In this document: positions 49,796 through 57,097 of the stretch, one piece after another | Numbering within the stretch: position 1 is the stretch's first letter | How the letters are laid out: the number at the start of each line of letters is the position of its first letter | Assembly: GCF_000426445.1 (NCBI RefSeq) | Contig: NZ_AUFJ01000011.1 | Span: 1-64,000, forward strand | From: Brevibacterium album DSM 18261 | GTDB lineage: Bacteria; Actinomycetota; Actinomycetes; Actinomycetales; Brevibacteriaceae | DNA: 64,000 nucleotides | Direction: 5' to 3' | Made by a program: the position numbers and the translations under genes | Notes under the pieces: generated by a model | What the model was told of the DNA's origin: nothing | What the model saw: the letters and a program-made list of their open reading frames with translations, nothing else | The model's database searches: none

Positions 49796-51094
49796 ATGAC
49801 CGTCACCGCCTCGCCCGCAGAAGCCGCAGCATCCTCCCGCACCGGGGCCCTGCCGGGGGACTTCGACTCCCTCGCGGCGCTCTTCCGCCCGCTCTTCGCG
49901 GACATCGCCGAGGGCGCGCTCGAGCGCGAGCTGCACCGTCGGCTGCCGTTCGCCGAGGTCCGCCGTCTGGACGAGGCCGGCTTCGGCACCCTGCGCGTGC
50001 CCGCGGAGCACGGCGGGCCCGGCGCGAGCGTCGAGACCCTCACTCGCCTGCTCGTGGAGCTCGCGGAGGCGGACTCCAACATCGCCCACCTCTACCGCTC
50101 GCACCTGGGCTTCGTCGAGTCGCTGCGCTTCCAGCCGGCGGAGATCCAGCGGGCGTGGTATCCGCGGGTGCTCGCGGGCGCGACGGTGGGCAACGCCTCG
50201 ACGGAGAAGGGCGGGAACGCGCTCGGCCGGCTGAACACGGTGCTCACCCGCACCGGGTCGGGCTGGGTGCTCGAGGGGCAGAAGTTCTACTCGACCGGCA
50301 CCATCTTCTCGGGGTACACCCGGGTCTCGGCCGCGCTCGACGGGGAGGACGGCCGCTGCTTCGCTGTCGTCGCGACGGATGCCCCCGGCGTCACCGTCGC
50401 CGACGACTGGGACGGCTTCGGGCAGAAGCTCACGGGAACCGGCACCACGACCTTCGCGCAGGTGCCGGTGGAGGAGACCGCCGTGCTCGACCGCGTCGTG
50501 GGCACGCCCGAGGCGATCCACGAGGCCGCCTTCTTCCAGCACATCCTGCTCACGGTGCTCGCCGGCATCGCACGGGCGGCCCGCCGGGACGCGGCCGCGA
50601 CGATCGCGGGCCGGGCCCGGACCTTCAGCACCGGCTCCGGCCTGCCCTTCCGCGAGGACCCGCTCATCCAGGAGGCCACGGGCCGGATCGCCGCGAAGGC
50701 CTATGCCGCCGAGGCGCTCGTGCTGCAGACCGCCTGCGCGCTCGATGCGGGCATCGCAGCGGCGCGTGCCGCGGGCGCGGATGCCGCGGGCTTCGCCGGT
50801 GAGGTGCCCGAAGCCCTGCACTTCTCGGAGATCGCCGTCGAGCACGCACAGGTGACCGTGCCGGAGCTGGCGCTCGGTGCCGCGCAGGACCTCTTCCTCA
50901 CGGTGGGCGCCTCGGCGACTTCGCGGGGCAGGGGCCTGGACCGTCACTGGCGGAACGCGCAGACGGTCGCCACCCACAACCCCATCGCCTTCCGGGCGCG
51001 GGCGCTCGGCGACTACTGGATCAACGGAACCCTGCCCGAGGGCCTCAACGCGATCGGCGACGCCGTGCGCTCCGGGGCGAATGCTCCGAGGTGA
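49796..51094 (+). CDS. FMNH2-dependent monooxygenase of the SfnC/DszC acyl-CoA dehydrogenase-like family
   Basis: A 432-residue flavoprotein with acyl-CoA dehydrogenase fold. GFGTLRVPAEHGGPGASVET near residues 61-80, the central TSTEKGGNALGRLNT-like stretch (residues around 135-150) and the terminal GRGLDRHWRNAQTVATHNP are typical of the SfnC/DszC group, which oxygenates organosulfur or related compounds using FMNH2. The DRHWRN segment replaces the thiolester-dehydrogenase ending. The divergent flavin reductase is its likely supplier. A sulfur-scavenging role is inferred from the family only; no sulfonate transporter is adjacent. Confidence 0.85.
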   Translation: MTVTASPAEAAASSRTGALPGDFDSLAALFRPLFADIAEGALERELHRRLPFAEVRRLDEAGFGTLRVPAEHGGPGASVETLTRLLVELAEADSNIAHLYRSHLGFVESLRFQPAEIQRAWYPRVLAGATVGNASTEKGGNALGRLNTVLTRTGSGWVLEGQKFYSTGTIFSGYTRVSAALDGEDGRCFAVVATDAPGVTVADDWDGFGQKLTGTGTTTFAQVPVEETAVLDRVVGTPEAIHEAAFFQHILLTVLAGIARAARRDAAATIAGRARTFSTGSGLPFREDPLIQEATGRIAAKAYAAEALVLQTACALDAGIAAARAAGADAAGFAGEVPEALHFSEIAVEHAQVTVPELALGAAQDLFLTVGASATSRGRGLDRHWRNAQTVATHNPIAFRARALGDYWINGTLPEGLNAIGDAVRSGANAPR

Positions 51095-51120
51095 ACACGG
51101 GACGCCAGCTCACCCGTGCG

Positions 51121-51147
51121 CACGGGCGGTTCCCCGGTCCGCCCGTG
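51121..51147 (+). terminator. Hairpin terminator after the monooxygenase gene
   Basis: CACGGGCGG (51121-51129) pairs exactly with CCGCCCGTG (51139-51147) over a 9-nt loop, 26 bp after the stop. No U-run follows. It separates the monooxygenase from the ABC-F leader promoter. Confidence 0.6.
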
Positions 51148-51177
51148 CCTGGTACCCTGCTCTTGTCCTGTTCCCTC

Positions 51178-51219
51178 ATGGAAGGCTTCGCCGTGAAGTC
51201 ACGTCTCGTCCTCGCCTGA
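51178..51219 (+). CDS. Short leader ORF (13 codons) upstream of the ABC-F gene
   Basis: An ATG-initiated frame encodes MEGFAVKSRLVLA and ends at TGA (51217-51219), 57 nt before the ABC-F start. A TACCCT -10 (51153-51158) with TTCCCC 17 bp upstream would give a short leader of about 12 nt. Its codons overlap the first of four alternating complementary segments. The arrangement resembles leader peptides of inducible ribosome-protection and erm genes. There is no independent evidence of translation. Confidence 0.5.
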   Translation: MEGFAVKSRLVLA

Positions 51220-51272
51220 CCGGCGTTCGAGACCCCGTCTCGGACGCGTCGCATCTCCACGCGGAACGAGAC
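51203..51272 (+). promoter_or_regulatory. Four-segment alternating hairpin (candidate attenuator) before the ABC-F gene
   Basis: GTCTCG at 51203-51208 (segment 1) and 51237-51242 (segment 3) alternate with CGAGAC at 51228-51233 (2) and 51267-51272 (4). Pairing 2:3 extends to 11 bp (51223-51233 with 51237-51247, one G-T pair) with a 3-nt loop. Pairing 3:4 extends by CGCGT/ACGCG (51245-51249 with 51259-51263) and would cover the ABC-F ribosome-binding region. Segment 1 lies inside the leader ORF, so a stalled ribosome there would favour 2:3 and free the start. Confidence 0.55.
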
Positions 51273-51276
51273 CTCC

Positions 51277-53103
51277 ATGGAACACATTCACGCGCCTTCG
51301 CGCATTCACGCGGGCAGCCCCGCGATCACCGCCGCGCACCTCTCCTTCGCCTGGCCCGACGGCTCAGCCGCATCGCGGGCCCACGGCACAGGCGGCGTCA
51401 TCGACGATCAGACGCTCACCATCCCTGCGGGGCTCATCGGCATGATCGGAGCCAACGGTGCGGGGAAGACCACATTCGCCCGCCTGCTGGCGGGCGAGCT
51501 CCAGCCCATCTCCGGCCGGATCGACGCCGGCGGGCCGGTCTGGGTCCTGCCGCAGGACCTGCCGCAGCAGGACCGGACCGTCGCCGAGGTACTCGGCATC
51601 TCAGACACCCTCGCAGCGCTGCGCCGCGTGCTCTCGGGAGAGGCGGGCGAGGCGCAGATCGCTGCCGATATGGAGGCCATCGGCGAGGACTGGGACATCG
51701 AGGAGCGCGCGCTCGCGGCACTCGCCTCGGTGGGGCTGGCCTCGGCAGGGCTGGCCTCGACGGCGCCGGATCCTGCCTCCGCGGAACAGGCTCCCTCCCT
51801 CCTCGACCGCCGCATGTCCTCGCTCTCCGGCGGGCAGGCGATGCGGGCCGGGCTCGCCGGCGCGGTGCTGGCAGGGGCGGCGTGGACGATCCTGGACGAG
51901 CCCACGAACAATCTCGACTCCGCGGGGCGGTCCGCCCTCTTCTCCGCGCTGGAGGCGCTGCGCGGGGGAGTGCTCGCGATCTCGCACGACCGCGAGCTGC
52001 TGGAGCGCGTCGACGCCGTCGTGGAGCTGCGGCACGGGCGTCTGCGGGTCTTCGGCGGGACTTTCGGCGAGTACGAGGCCGCGCTCGAGGTCGAACAGGC
52101 CGCGGCGCGGGCGGACGTGGCACAGGCGAAGTCCGCGCAGCAGCTCGAGCGGCGCCAGCGGATCGAGGCGGAGCAGAAGCTCGCCCGCCGGGAGCGCTAC
52201 GGAAAGAAGATGGAGGCGAACAAGCGCGAGCCCAAGATCATCATGGGGCTGCGGAAGCGCGAGGCGCAGGTCTCGGCGGCGAAGCTGCGCGGCATGGTCG
52301 CGGACCGGGAGGCCGCCGCCGAGGCCGAGCTCGAGACCGCGCGGGAGCGCGTGCGGGAGCAGGTCGACATCCGGCTCTCGCTGCCGGACACGGAGGTGCC
52401 CGCCCGCCGCCGCGTGCTCGAGGTCGAGGCCGCCTGCGGCGAGTGTGCGCTCGTGGGACCCGCCCGCGTGCGGCTGGAGGGAGCCAACGGTTCCGGGAAG
52501 TCGACGCTGCTGCGGGCGATCGTCGCCGCGAGCGAAGCCGCTGCCGGGGAGCGGGCCCGGGAGGCCGCTTCGGGCGGATCCTGTGCTGATGATCCGATCC
52601 GGCTGCTCGAGCGGGCTCCCCGCGCGGACGGCAGGACGTGGACGCTGCGTCCGCGGGTGCCCACGGCGTATCTCAGTCAGAGCGCGGAGCTGCCGGAGGA
52701 GGAGACGGCCGAGGCCGCCGTGCGCATCGCCGCTCCCGAGGCCGGCCCGCACGAGGTGAGGGCGATGCTCGCGGCGCTCGAGCTGAGGGGGAGCGCGGCG
52801 CAGCGGCGCTGCGGCGACCTCTCCGGCGGCGAGCGTCTGCGGGTGGCGCTGGCCGGGATGCTGCTGCGGCGGCCGGCACCTCAGCTGCTCCTGCTCGACG
52901 AGCCCACCAACAGCCTCGACCTCGATTCGGTGCGAGTGCTCGTCTCCGCGCTCGAGGACTTCCGGGGCGCGCTCCTCGTCGTCACCCACGATCCGGCCTT
53001 CGCCCGTGATCTCGGGCTCGAGGAGGAATGGGTCATGGAGACGATGCGGGAGGGCGCCGGCGAGACGCGCGCAGGTGCGGACGCCGTGGAGACTGCTGAG
53101 TAA
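51277..53103 (+). CDS. ABC-F family ATPase, candidate ribosome-protection protein
   Basis: A 608-residue soluble protein with two ABC domains and no membrane segment. Domain 1: Walker A IGANGAGKTT, signature LSGGQAMRAGLA, Walker B WTILDEPTNNLD. Domain 2: Walker A GANGSGKST, signature LSGGERLRVALAG, Walker B LLLLDEPTNSLD. The charged linker (about 265-360, Glu/Arg/Lys-rich) reaches the ribosomal P-tRNA region in relatives. Some members displace antibiotics from the ribosome, others regulate translation. The upstream leader ORF and hairpins and a convergent macrolide-type glycosyltransferase favour resistance, but that is inference. Confidence 0.87.
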   Translation: MEHIHAPSRIHAGSPAITAAHLSFAWPDGSAASRAHGTGGVIDDQTLTIPAGLIGMIGANGAGKTTFARLLAGELQPISGRIDAGGPVWVLPQDLPQQDRTVAEVLGISDTLAALRRVLSGEAGEAQIAADMEAIGEDWDIEERALAALASVGLASAGLASTAPDPASAEQAPSLLDRRMSSLSGGQAMRAGLAGAVLAGAAWTILDEPTNNLDSAGRSALFSALEALRGGVLAISHDRELLERVDAVVELRHGRLRVFGGTFGEYEAALEVEQAAARADVAQAKSAQQLERRQRIEAEQKLARRERYGKKMEANKREPKIIMGLRKREAQVSAAKLRGMVADREAAAEAELETARERVREQVDIRLSLPDTEVPARRRVLEVEAACGECALVGPARVRLEGANGSGKSTLLRAIVAASEAAAGERAREAASGGSCADDPIRLLERAPRADGRTWTLRPRVPTAYLSQSAELPEEETAEAAVRIAAPEAGPHEVRAMLAALELRGSAAQRRCGDLSGGERLRVALAGMLLRRPAPQLLLLDEPTNSLDLDSVRVLVSALEDFRGALLVVTHDPAFARDLGLEEEWVMETMREGAGETRAGADAVETAE

Positions 53104-53159
53104 GGGGGTGACTGGCAGGCATCCTCATGAGCTGTGCGGTGTCCGGCACCCCGATGCCT

Positions 53160-53200
53160 CGGCCTGTGGACCTCCCCGGCGGGCTCTGCCCACAGCGCCG
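53160..53200. terminator. Hairpin between convergent ABC-F and glycosyltransferase genes
   Basis: CGGCCTGTGG (53160-53169) pairs with CCACAG (53190-53195) and GCCG (53197-53200), with a single-base bulge. It lies in the 114-bp gap between convergent stops and is a likely bidirectional terminator. Confidence 0.55.
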
Positions 53201-53217
53201 AAGGACCGATGTCGCTC

Positions 53218-54276
53218 TCAGCCGGCCGCGCGTACGAGGGCGTCCGCTCCCGCCCGGGCACCGCCGTACTCGCGGATGCGCTCTCCCAGCGCGTGCGACC
53301 GTTCGCGCAGCCCCTCGTCGTGGAGCAGACGGTCGAAGGCGCCATGCAGCCGGCGGGCGGATGCACGGCGGGAGAGGGTGAGGCCGACCCCGGCCTCCTC
53401 GACGAGCCGGCCGATCCCGGGCTGGTCGGAGGCGGCGTCCAGCGGGAGCACGAGGACCGGGAGGCCGTGCGCGAGGGCGGCCACCGTCGTCCCGTGCCCG
53501 CCGTGGGTGACTGCCGCGGAGACCGCGGGCATGAGCGCCGCGTGGTCCGCCCAGGCGCGGAGTTCGACATTCTGCGGAGCTTTCAGTGCGGTGGGTGCGA
53601 GCGACGGTCCGGTCGTCGCAACGGCTCTGATGGGAAGGCCTGCGGCGGCATCGAGGAGATGCTGCCAGGTGCGGGTGAGGCGCGGAAACGGAAAGGTGCT
53701 GAGACTCATGAGCAGTGCCGGTTCGGAGGGGTGAGCGGCGACCGCCTGGACCATCGGCCCGATGTGCTCGGCGTCCGAGTCCGCCTGCGGGTCGATCTCT
53801 GCGGCAGAGGCGACCACGACGAGCCGGGCGCCCTCGAGCACCGCGCGGACGGGGAGCCCGAGGAGCCGGAGAGCGCCGTCCAGTCTGCGCAGTCTGCCGT
53901 GCATGAGGGAGTCCGCCGTCGATTCGAGCAGGGCGTACCGCTGTTTCCGGCGGAGGAGGACTGTCAGCGTCGAAAGCAGGAGGGCGTCGCCGACGACGAG
54001 GTCGGCCGGTCGGGCATCGAGTTCGTCGGCGACGTCCCTGGCTGCGTCGCGGTCCCGCATGAGCGCGAGGAGGTTGAGCGGTGAGGCGGTCACCTCGAAG
54101 CCGCCGGCGTGCGGGTAGGGGGAGAAGGGAACGCCCCGGGCGGCGAACTGTGATGCCTGAACGGCATGGCCGAGCACCCGGACGCGGTGGCCGCGGCGGC
54201 AGAGCTCGTCTGCGAGGACGAGCACGGGCAGGGCCGCACCCCCGCCGTTCCAGGTGAGGAAGAGGAAACTCGCCAT
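53218..54276 (-). CDS. GT1-family glycosyltransferase (macrolide/UGT type)
   Basis: A 352-residue GT-B enzyme. The N-terminal acceptor domain opens MASFLFLTWNGGGAALPVLV, a common start in actinobacterial UGT-like enzymes. The nucleotide-sugar motif THGGHGTTVAALAHGLPVLV followed by LPLDAASDQP is at about residues 250-285. It is about 40-50 residues shorter than typical macrolide glycosyltransferases (about 390-400). The acceptor could be an antibiotic, a lipid or a pigment. Convergence with an ABC-F gene suggests drug inactivation, without proof. Confidence 0.82.
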   Translation of the reverse strand: MASFLFLTWNGGGAALPVLVLADELCRRGHRVRVLGHAVQASQFAARGVPFSPYPHAGGFEVTASPLNLLALMRDRDAARDVADELDARPADLVVGDALLLSTLTVLLRRKQRYALLESTADSLMHGRLRRLDGALRLLGLPVRAVLEGARLVVVASAAEIDPQADSDAEHIGPMVQAVAAHPSEPALLMSLSTFPFPRLTRTWQHLLDAAAGLPIRAVATTGPSLAPTALKAPQNVELRAWADHAALMPAVSAAVTHGGHGTTVAALAHGLPVLVLPLDAASDQPGIGRLVEEAGVGLTLSRRASARRLHGAFDRLLHDEGLRERSHALGERIREYGGARAGADALVRAAG

Positions 54277-54524
54277 GGGGTGACCTTACCGACTGCTCCG
54301 CATCGCACAGAGGGATGGCGCAGCGGGCGGCCCCCTGGCGGATCAGAGGCGACCGAAGGGGCGTTGTCGTCATCGTTGTTCTATGATAGACTAGAAACTC
54401 GTTCATGTTGGCAAGGGTTCGATGGCGGTGAGGGGCGTCTGGTGGCGTCCCTGGCGCTCGCCGTTCCTCTGAGCTTCCCTGGTGATCTTCACTGGTCCTC
54501 GATGGTGAGAGCGGGGTGGGGGCG
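54277..54524 (+). other. Promoter and leader of the DUF222 gene, locally AT-rich
   Basis: The stretch 54364-54410 is much richer in A/T than its surroundings. TTGTCG (54364-54369) and TAGACT (54387-54392) are spaced by 17 bp, with TATGAT (54382-54387) overlapping. The predicted leader is about 125 nt and contains no clear structure. Such AT-rich promoters commonly precede DUF222 genes. Confidence 0.5.
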
Positions 54525-55964
54525 ATGACTGAGGTGGTGCCGATACCGCCTGTCGCCGCTGGTGACATGCGGGAATGTGAGCCGGGAGTTCGCAGTCACG
54601 TCACTGATGTGGCCGGGCTGCGAAAGCTGCTCGCCGAGCCCCTTCCTGCGGGTTCCCTCTCCGTCCCCGCCGGGCGGACGCCCGATGAGTGCGTCTCTGT
54701 CGACTCCTTCCCTGCGATCGGCGCTGTTGTCGGAGACTCCGGAGGCGCTGTGGCCGGTGCGGCGGAGGCGCTCGAGGAGATCGTGGGAGGGCATCGGGTC
54801 GCCGACCGGCTGCGTGCGCTGCAGACGGAGCGCCTGGGCCGGTTCGGTCTGCGGACGATCCTGGCGGAGCATGAGGAAGAGCTCGCGCTCCTCTGGGACT
54901 CCGGGAGCGAGGGGAACCCCGCTGACGGCGAGACCATCACGAACGAGCGAGGCCGCGCAGACCGGCGAAGCAGCGCAGGCCGGGAGCGCAACACAGACCA
55001 GCAGAACAGCGCAGGCAGCACGGCTTCCAGCGCCGTGCGTGCGATTCCCTTCCTCGACGGTCAGCGGGAGCCAACGCTGAGGGGCATCTTCGCCGCACTT
55101 CTGCCGTTCGAGGATCTGACGACCCTCGCGGGCGCCCTGGACTCCTCTGTCCCGTCCGCGCGTTTCGAGACAGCGCGCGCTCTCGTCCTGCTGGTGGGGA
55201 TGCCGCGCCTGCTGAGCACGGTCGGGTCGGGGATTCTGCCCCATGACCGGATCGACAGGATCCTCCCCAAGACGCATCTGCTGTCCATGCCCCAGCTGCA
55301 CCTCGTGGACGACTTCATCGCGAGCCTCGATCCTCGGCTCTCACTCGGGCGGTACACCGCCAAGGTCTCGGAATTCATCGCCTCGCTGGACGTCGCTGGC
55401 CCCACTCCGGCGCAGGTGAGGAGGAGCCGCGGTGTGCGCCTGTACCGCGGTGACGGTGTGGAGGGCTGCCTCTCGCTGCACGGCCCCCTGCCGGAGCTCG
55501 AGGCGTTCTACCAGCGAGGCCGGGCCGTGGGCAGGGCCCTGCTGCGGAATCAGCTGGAGGCGCTGGACGTCCGTGGTCTCCCCGGAGGAGGAGAGCCGGC
55601 CTCGGCCGGGGCGGCGCAGTTCGAGCACGTCGATGACCGCAGCCTCCAGCAGATCGTCTTCGACCTGCTGACGGGAGCTGTGCCCCGGACGGAGACCTCG
55701 GTGGAGGTCCGTGGCGCCGAAGGTGCGCGCCACACGGTTCGAGTCTCCTGTCCCACCCGCGGCTCGTGGCTGCGGAAGCAGGCGAGCGTGAACGTGACGG
55801 TGCCGGTGACCACCCTCATGCGAATGGACGAGAGACCGGGCGTGCTCGGCGGGCACGCCCCGATTCCCGCGGAGACGGCGCGGGAGATCGCCGCGCACGG
55901 AACCATCTGGAACCGGAAGCTCACGGACCCCAGCATCGGAGTGGTGCTGGACGAGGCCGGATGA
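54525..55964 (+). CDS. DUF222 (13E12-type) protein lacking the HNH nuclease domain
   Basis: A 479-residue protein. The DUF222 core spans about 60-400: EALEEIVGGHRVADRLRALQ, a Ser/Gln/Arg-rich low-complexity insert near 140-170, then FETARALVLLVGMPRLLSTV, RLYRGDGVEGCLSLHGPLPE and LLTGAVP. The usual tail VTVPVTTLMRMDERPGVLGG, APIPAETAREIAAHGTIWNR and LTDPSIGVVLDEAG is present, but the C-terminal HNH zinc finger that normally follows is absent; the stop comes right where it would begin. ATG 54525 follows a GGGGG stretch. Function is unknown; relatives are repeated, selfish-like HNH genes. Confidence 0.8.
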   Translation: MTEVVPIPPVAAGDMRECEPGVRSHVTDVAGLRKLLAEPLPAGSLSVPAGRTPDECVSVDSFPAIGAVVGDSGGAVAGAAEALEEIVGGHRVADRLRALQTERLGRFGLRTILAEHEEELALLWDSGSEGNPADGETITNERGRADRRSSAGRERNTDQQNSAGSTASSAVRAIPFLDGQREPTLRGIFAALLPFEDLTTLAGALDSSVPSARFETARALVLLVGMPRLLSTVGSGILPHDRIDRILPKTHLLSMPQLHLVDDFIASLDPRLSLGRYTAKVSEFIASLDVAGPTPAQVRRSRGVRLYRGDGVEGCLSLHGPLPELEAFYQRGRAVGRALLRNQLEALDVRGLPGGGEPASAGAAQFEHVDDRSLQQIVFDLLTGAVPRTETSVEVRGAEGARHTVRVSCPTRGSWLRKQASVNVTVPVTTLMRMDERPGVLGGHAPIPAETAREIAAHGTIWNRKLTDPSIGVVLDEAG

Positions 55965-55989
55965 GATCGTCTGGACGCTGCCGCTCGGG

Positions 55990-57090
55990 GTGCGCTGCTC
56001 CACCGTGGCCTCACCCGTCGACAGCGGTGGGGCGCTCACGGAGCTGGTGCGCGCATACGACGCGCGCATCGGTCCCGGTGACGGAGAGCGGGATGGCGGA
56101 CGGTCCGGTGCCCGAGCGCCGCGTGACCGGGGAGCTGATGACCTGGGACCTTGTGACCGGGAAGCTGATGACCGAGTGCCTGTCGTGGTGACGGCGGAGG
56201 AGTCCGCCCGGATCGCGGAGGAGGTCATGGACGCCCTCGTCGCGGACTGTGCGGAGGAGGAGGCGCGGTGGGAGACGATGCGAGCCCAGCGCGCCCGGCT
56301 GGAACAGCAGCGGCACCGTGAGGCAGAGGCGCGGGAGCAGGCGGTGCGCGAGCGTGAGGAGTCCTTCGCGCAGAGACTTCGCGAGCTCGCGGAGATGCGG
56401 CGGCGCGTGAGCCGGGAGGAGGAGCGGCTGCACGTGCGGATCGGCGAGCTGAAGCGGGAACTGGCGATCCGGAGGCACTTCGCGGAGGAGATCGGCCCTC
56501 GGGAGGCCCGGGTGCGCCGGATCGAGGACGCCTGGTGGGGGCTCATCGACCGGACGGCCGACAGGCCGCGAGGGCAGGCGGTCCAGGCGGACCGGCTCCC
56601 GGAACGGGCGGAGCAGCTCTCGGAACGGGCAATGGCGGGAGAGATTCCTCATGCAGCAGAGGTTCCTGTGGCACCAGGGCCGCCGGAGGAGCACTGCGCG
56701 CGCATGCAGGCCCTCATCGACGCGCACGCCGAGGACGAGGAGTTCGCCCGCTTCCTCGTGCGGAAGGGCGCGCTCACTGCGGAGGAGCTCGAGGAGCGCG
56801 CCCTCGAGGAGGCGGTGCACGACGAGACCGTCAGGCAGATGGACCTCGTTCGAGAGGAGCAGATGCGCATGGAGTGCGAGGCGCGGCGCTTCAAGCGGGA
56901 CGCTCATCGGGAGATGCTCCGGCTGTGGAAGGAGGCCTATGCGCAGGAGACGCGGCGCGAGGCCCGGAAGCGCGCCCGCGCCGATGCGGGGGCAACCGCT
57001 GCAGAGGCAACCGCTGCGGAGGCCGCGGTCTGCCGCTGCAGGACTGCCGAGAACACCCGCCCCGCTGCGCATTTGACCGCTCCGCGATAA
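55990..57090 (+). CDS. Coiled-coil protein of unknown function
   Basis: Up to 366 residues. From about residue 65 (VTAEESARIAEEVMDALVAD) the sequence is dominated by Glu/Arg/Ala-rich heptad-like stretches (EEEARWETMRAQRARLEQQR, RELAEMRRRVSREEERLHVR), then a Pro/Gly-rich gap and a second helical region (ARFLVRKGALTAEELEERAL-like). The first 60 residues are Gly/Arg/Asp-rich and look poorly coding, so the true start may be a GTG near 56185. No family is recognised. It follows the DUF222 stop by 25 nt in another frame. A duplicated 21-bp block lies in its N-terminal part. Confidence 0.55.
   Translation: MRCSTVASPVDSGGALTELVRAYDARIGPGDGERDGGRSGARAPRDRGADDLGPCDREADDRVPVVVTAEESARIAEEVMDALVADCAEEEARWETMRAQRARLEQQRHREAEAREQAVREREESFAQRLRELAEMRRRVSREEERLHVRIGELKRELAIRRHFAEEIGPREARVRRIEDAWWGLIDRTADRPRGQAVQADRLPERAEQLSERAMAGEIPHAAEVPVAPGPPEEHCARMQALIDAHAEDEEFARFLVRKGALTAEELEERALEEAVHDETVRQMDLVREEQMRMECEARRFKRDAHREMLRLWKEAYAQETRREARKRARADAGATAAEATAAEAAVCRCRTAENTRPAAHLTAPR
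56123..56173 (+). repeat. 21-bp direct repeat with 30-bp period
   Basis: The 21-bp block at 56123-56143 recurs at 56153-56173 with one mismatch (GGGG against GGGA). It lies at the weakly coding junction between the DUF222 gene and the coiled-coil part. The reading frame is kept because the period is 30. Confidence 0.9.
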
Positions 57091-57097
57091 TGGTTCG

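Noticed and set aside
51223..51247. The 2:3 stem before the ABC-F gene as an ordinary intrinsic terminator
   Set aside because: No U-tract follows, and the same bases take part in alternative pairings with segments 1 and 4; attenuation is the better reading, though termination is not excluded.
55940..56000. A simple frameshift joining the DUF222 frame to the next frame to restore an HNH nuclease
   Set aside because: The continuing frame shows no HNH or zinc-finger cysteines and no similarity to the usual DUF222 C-terminus, so a one-base correction would not restore the domain.
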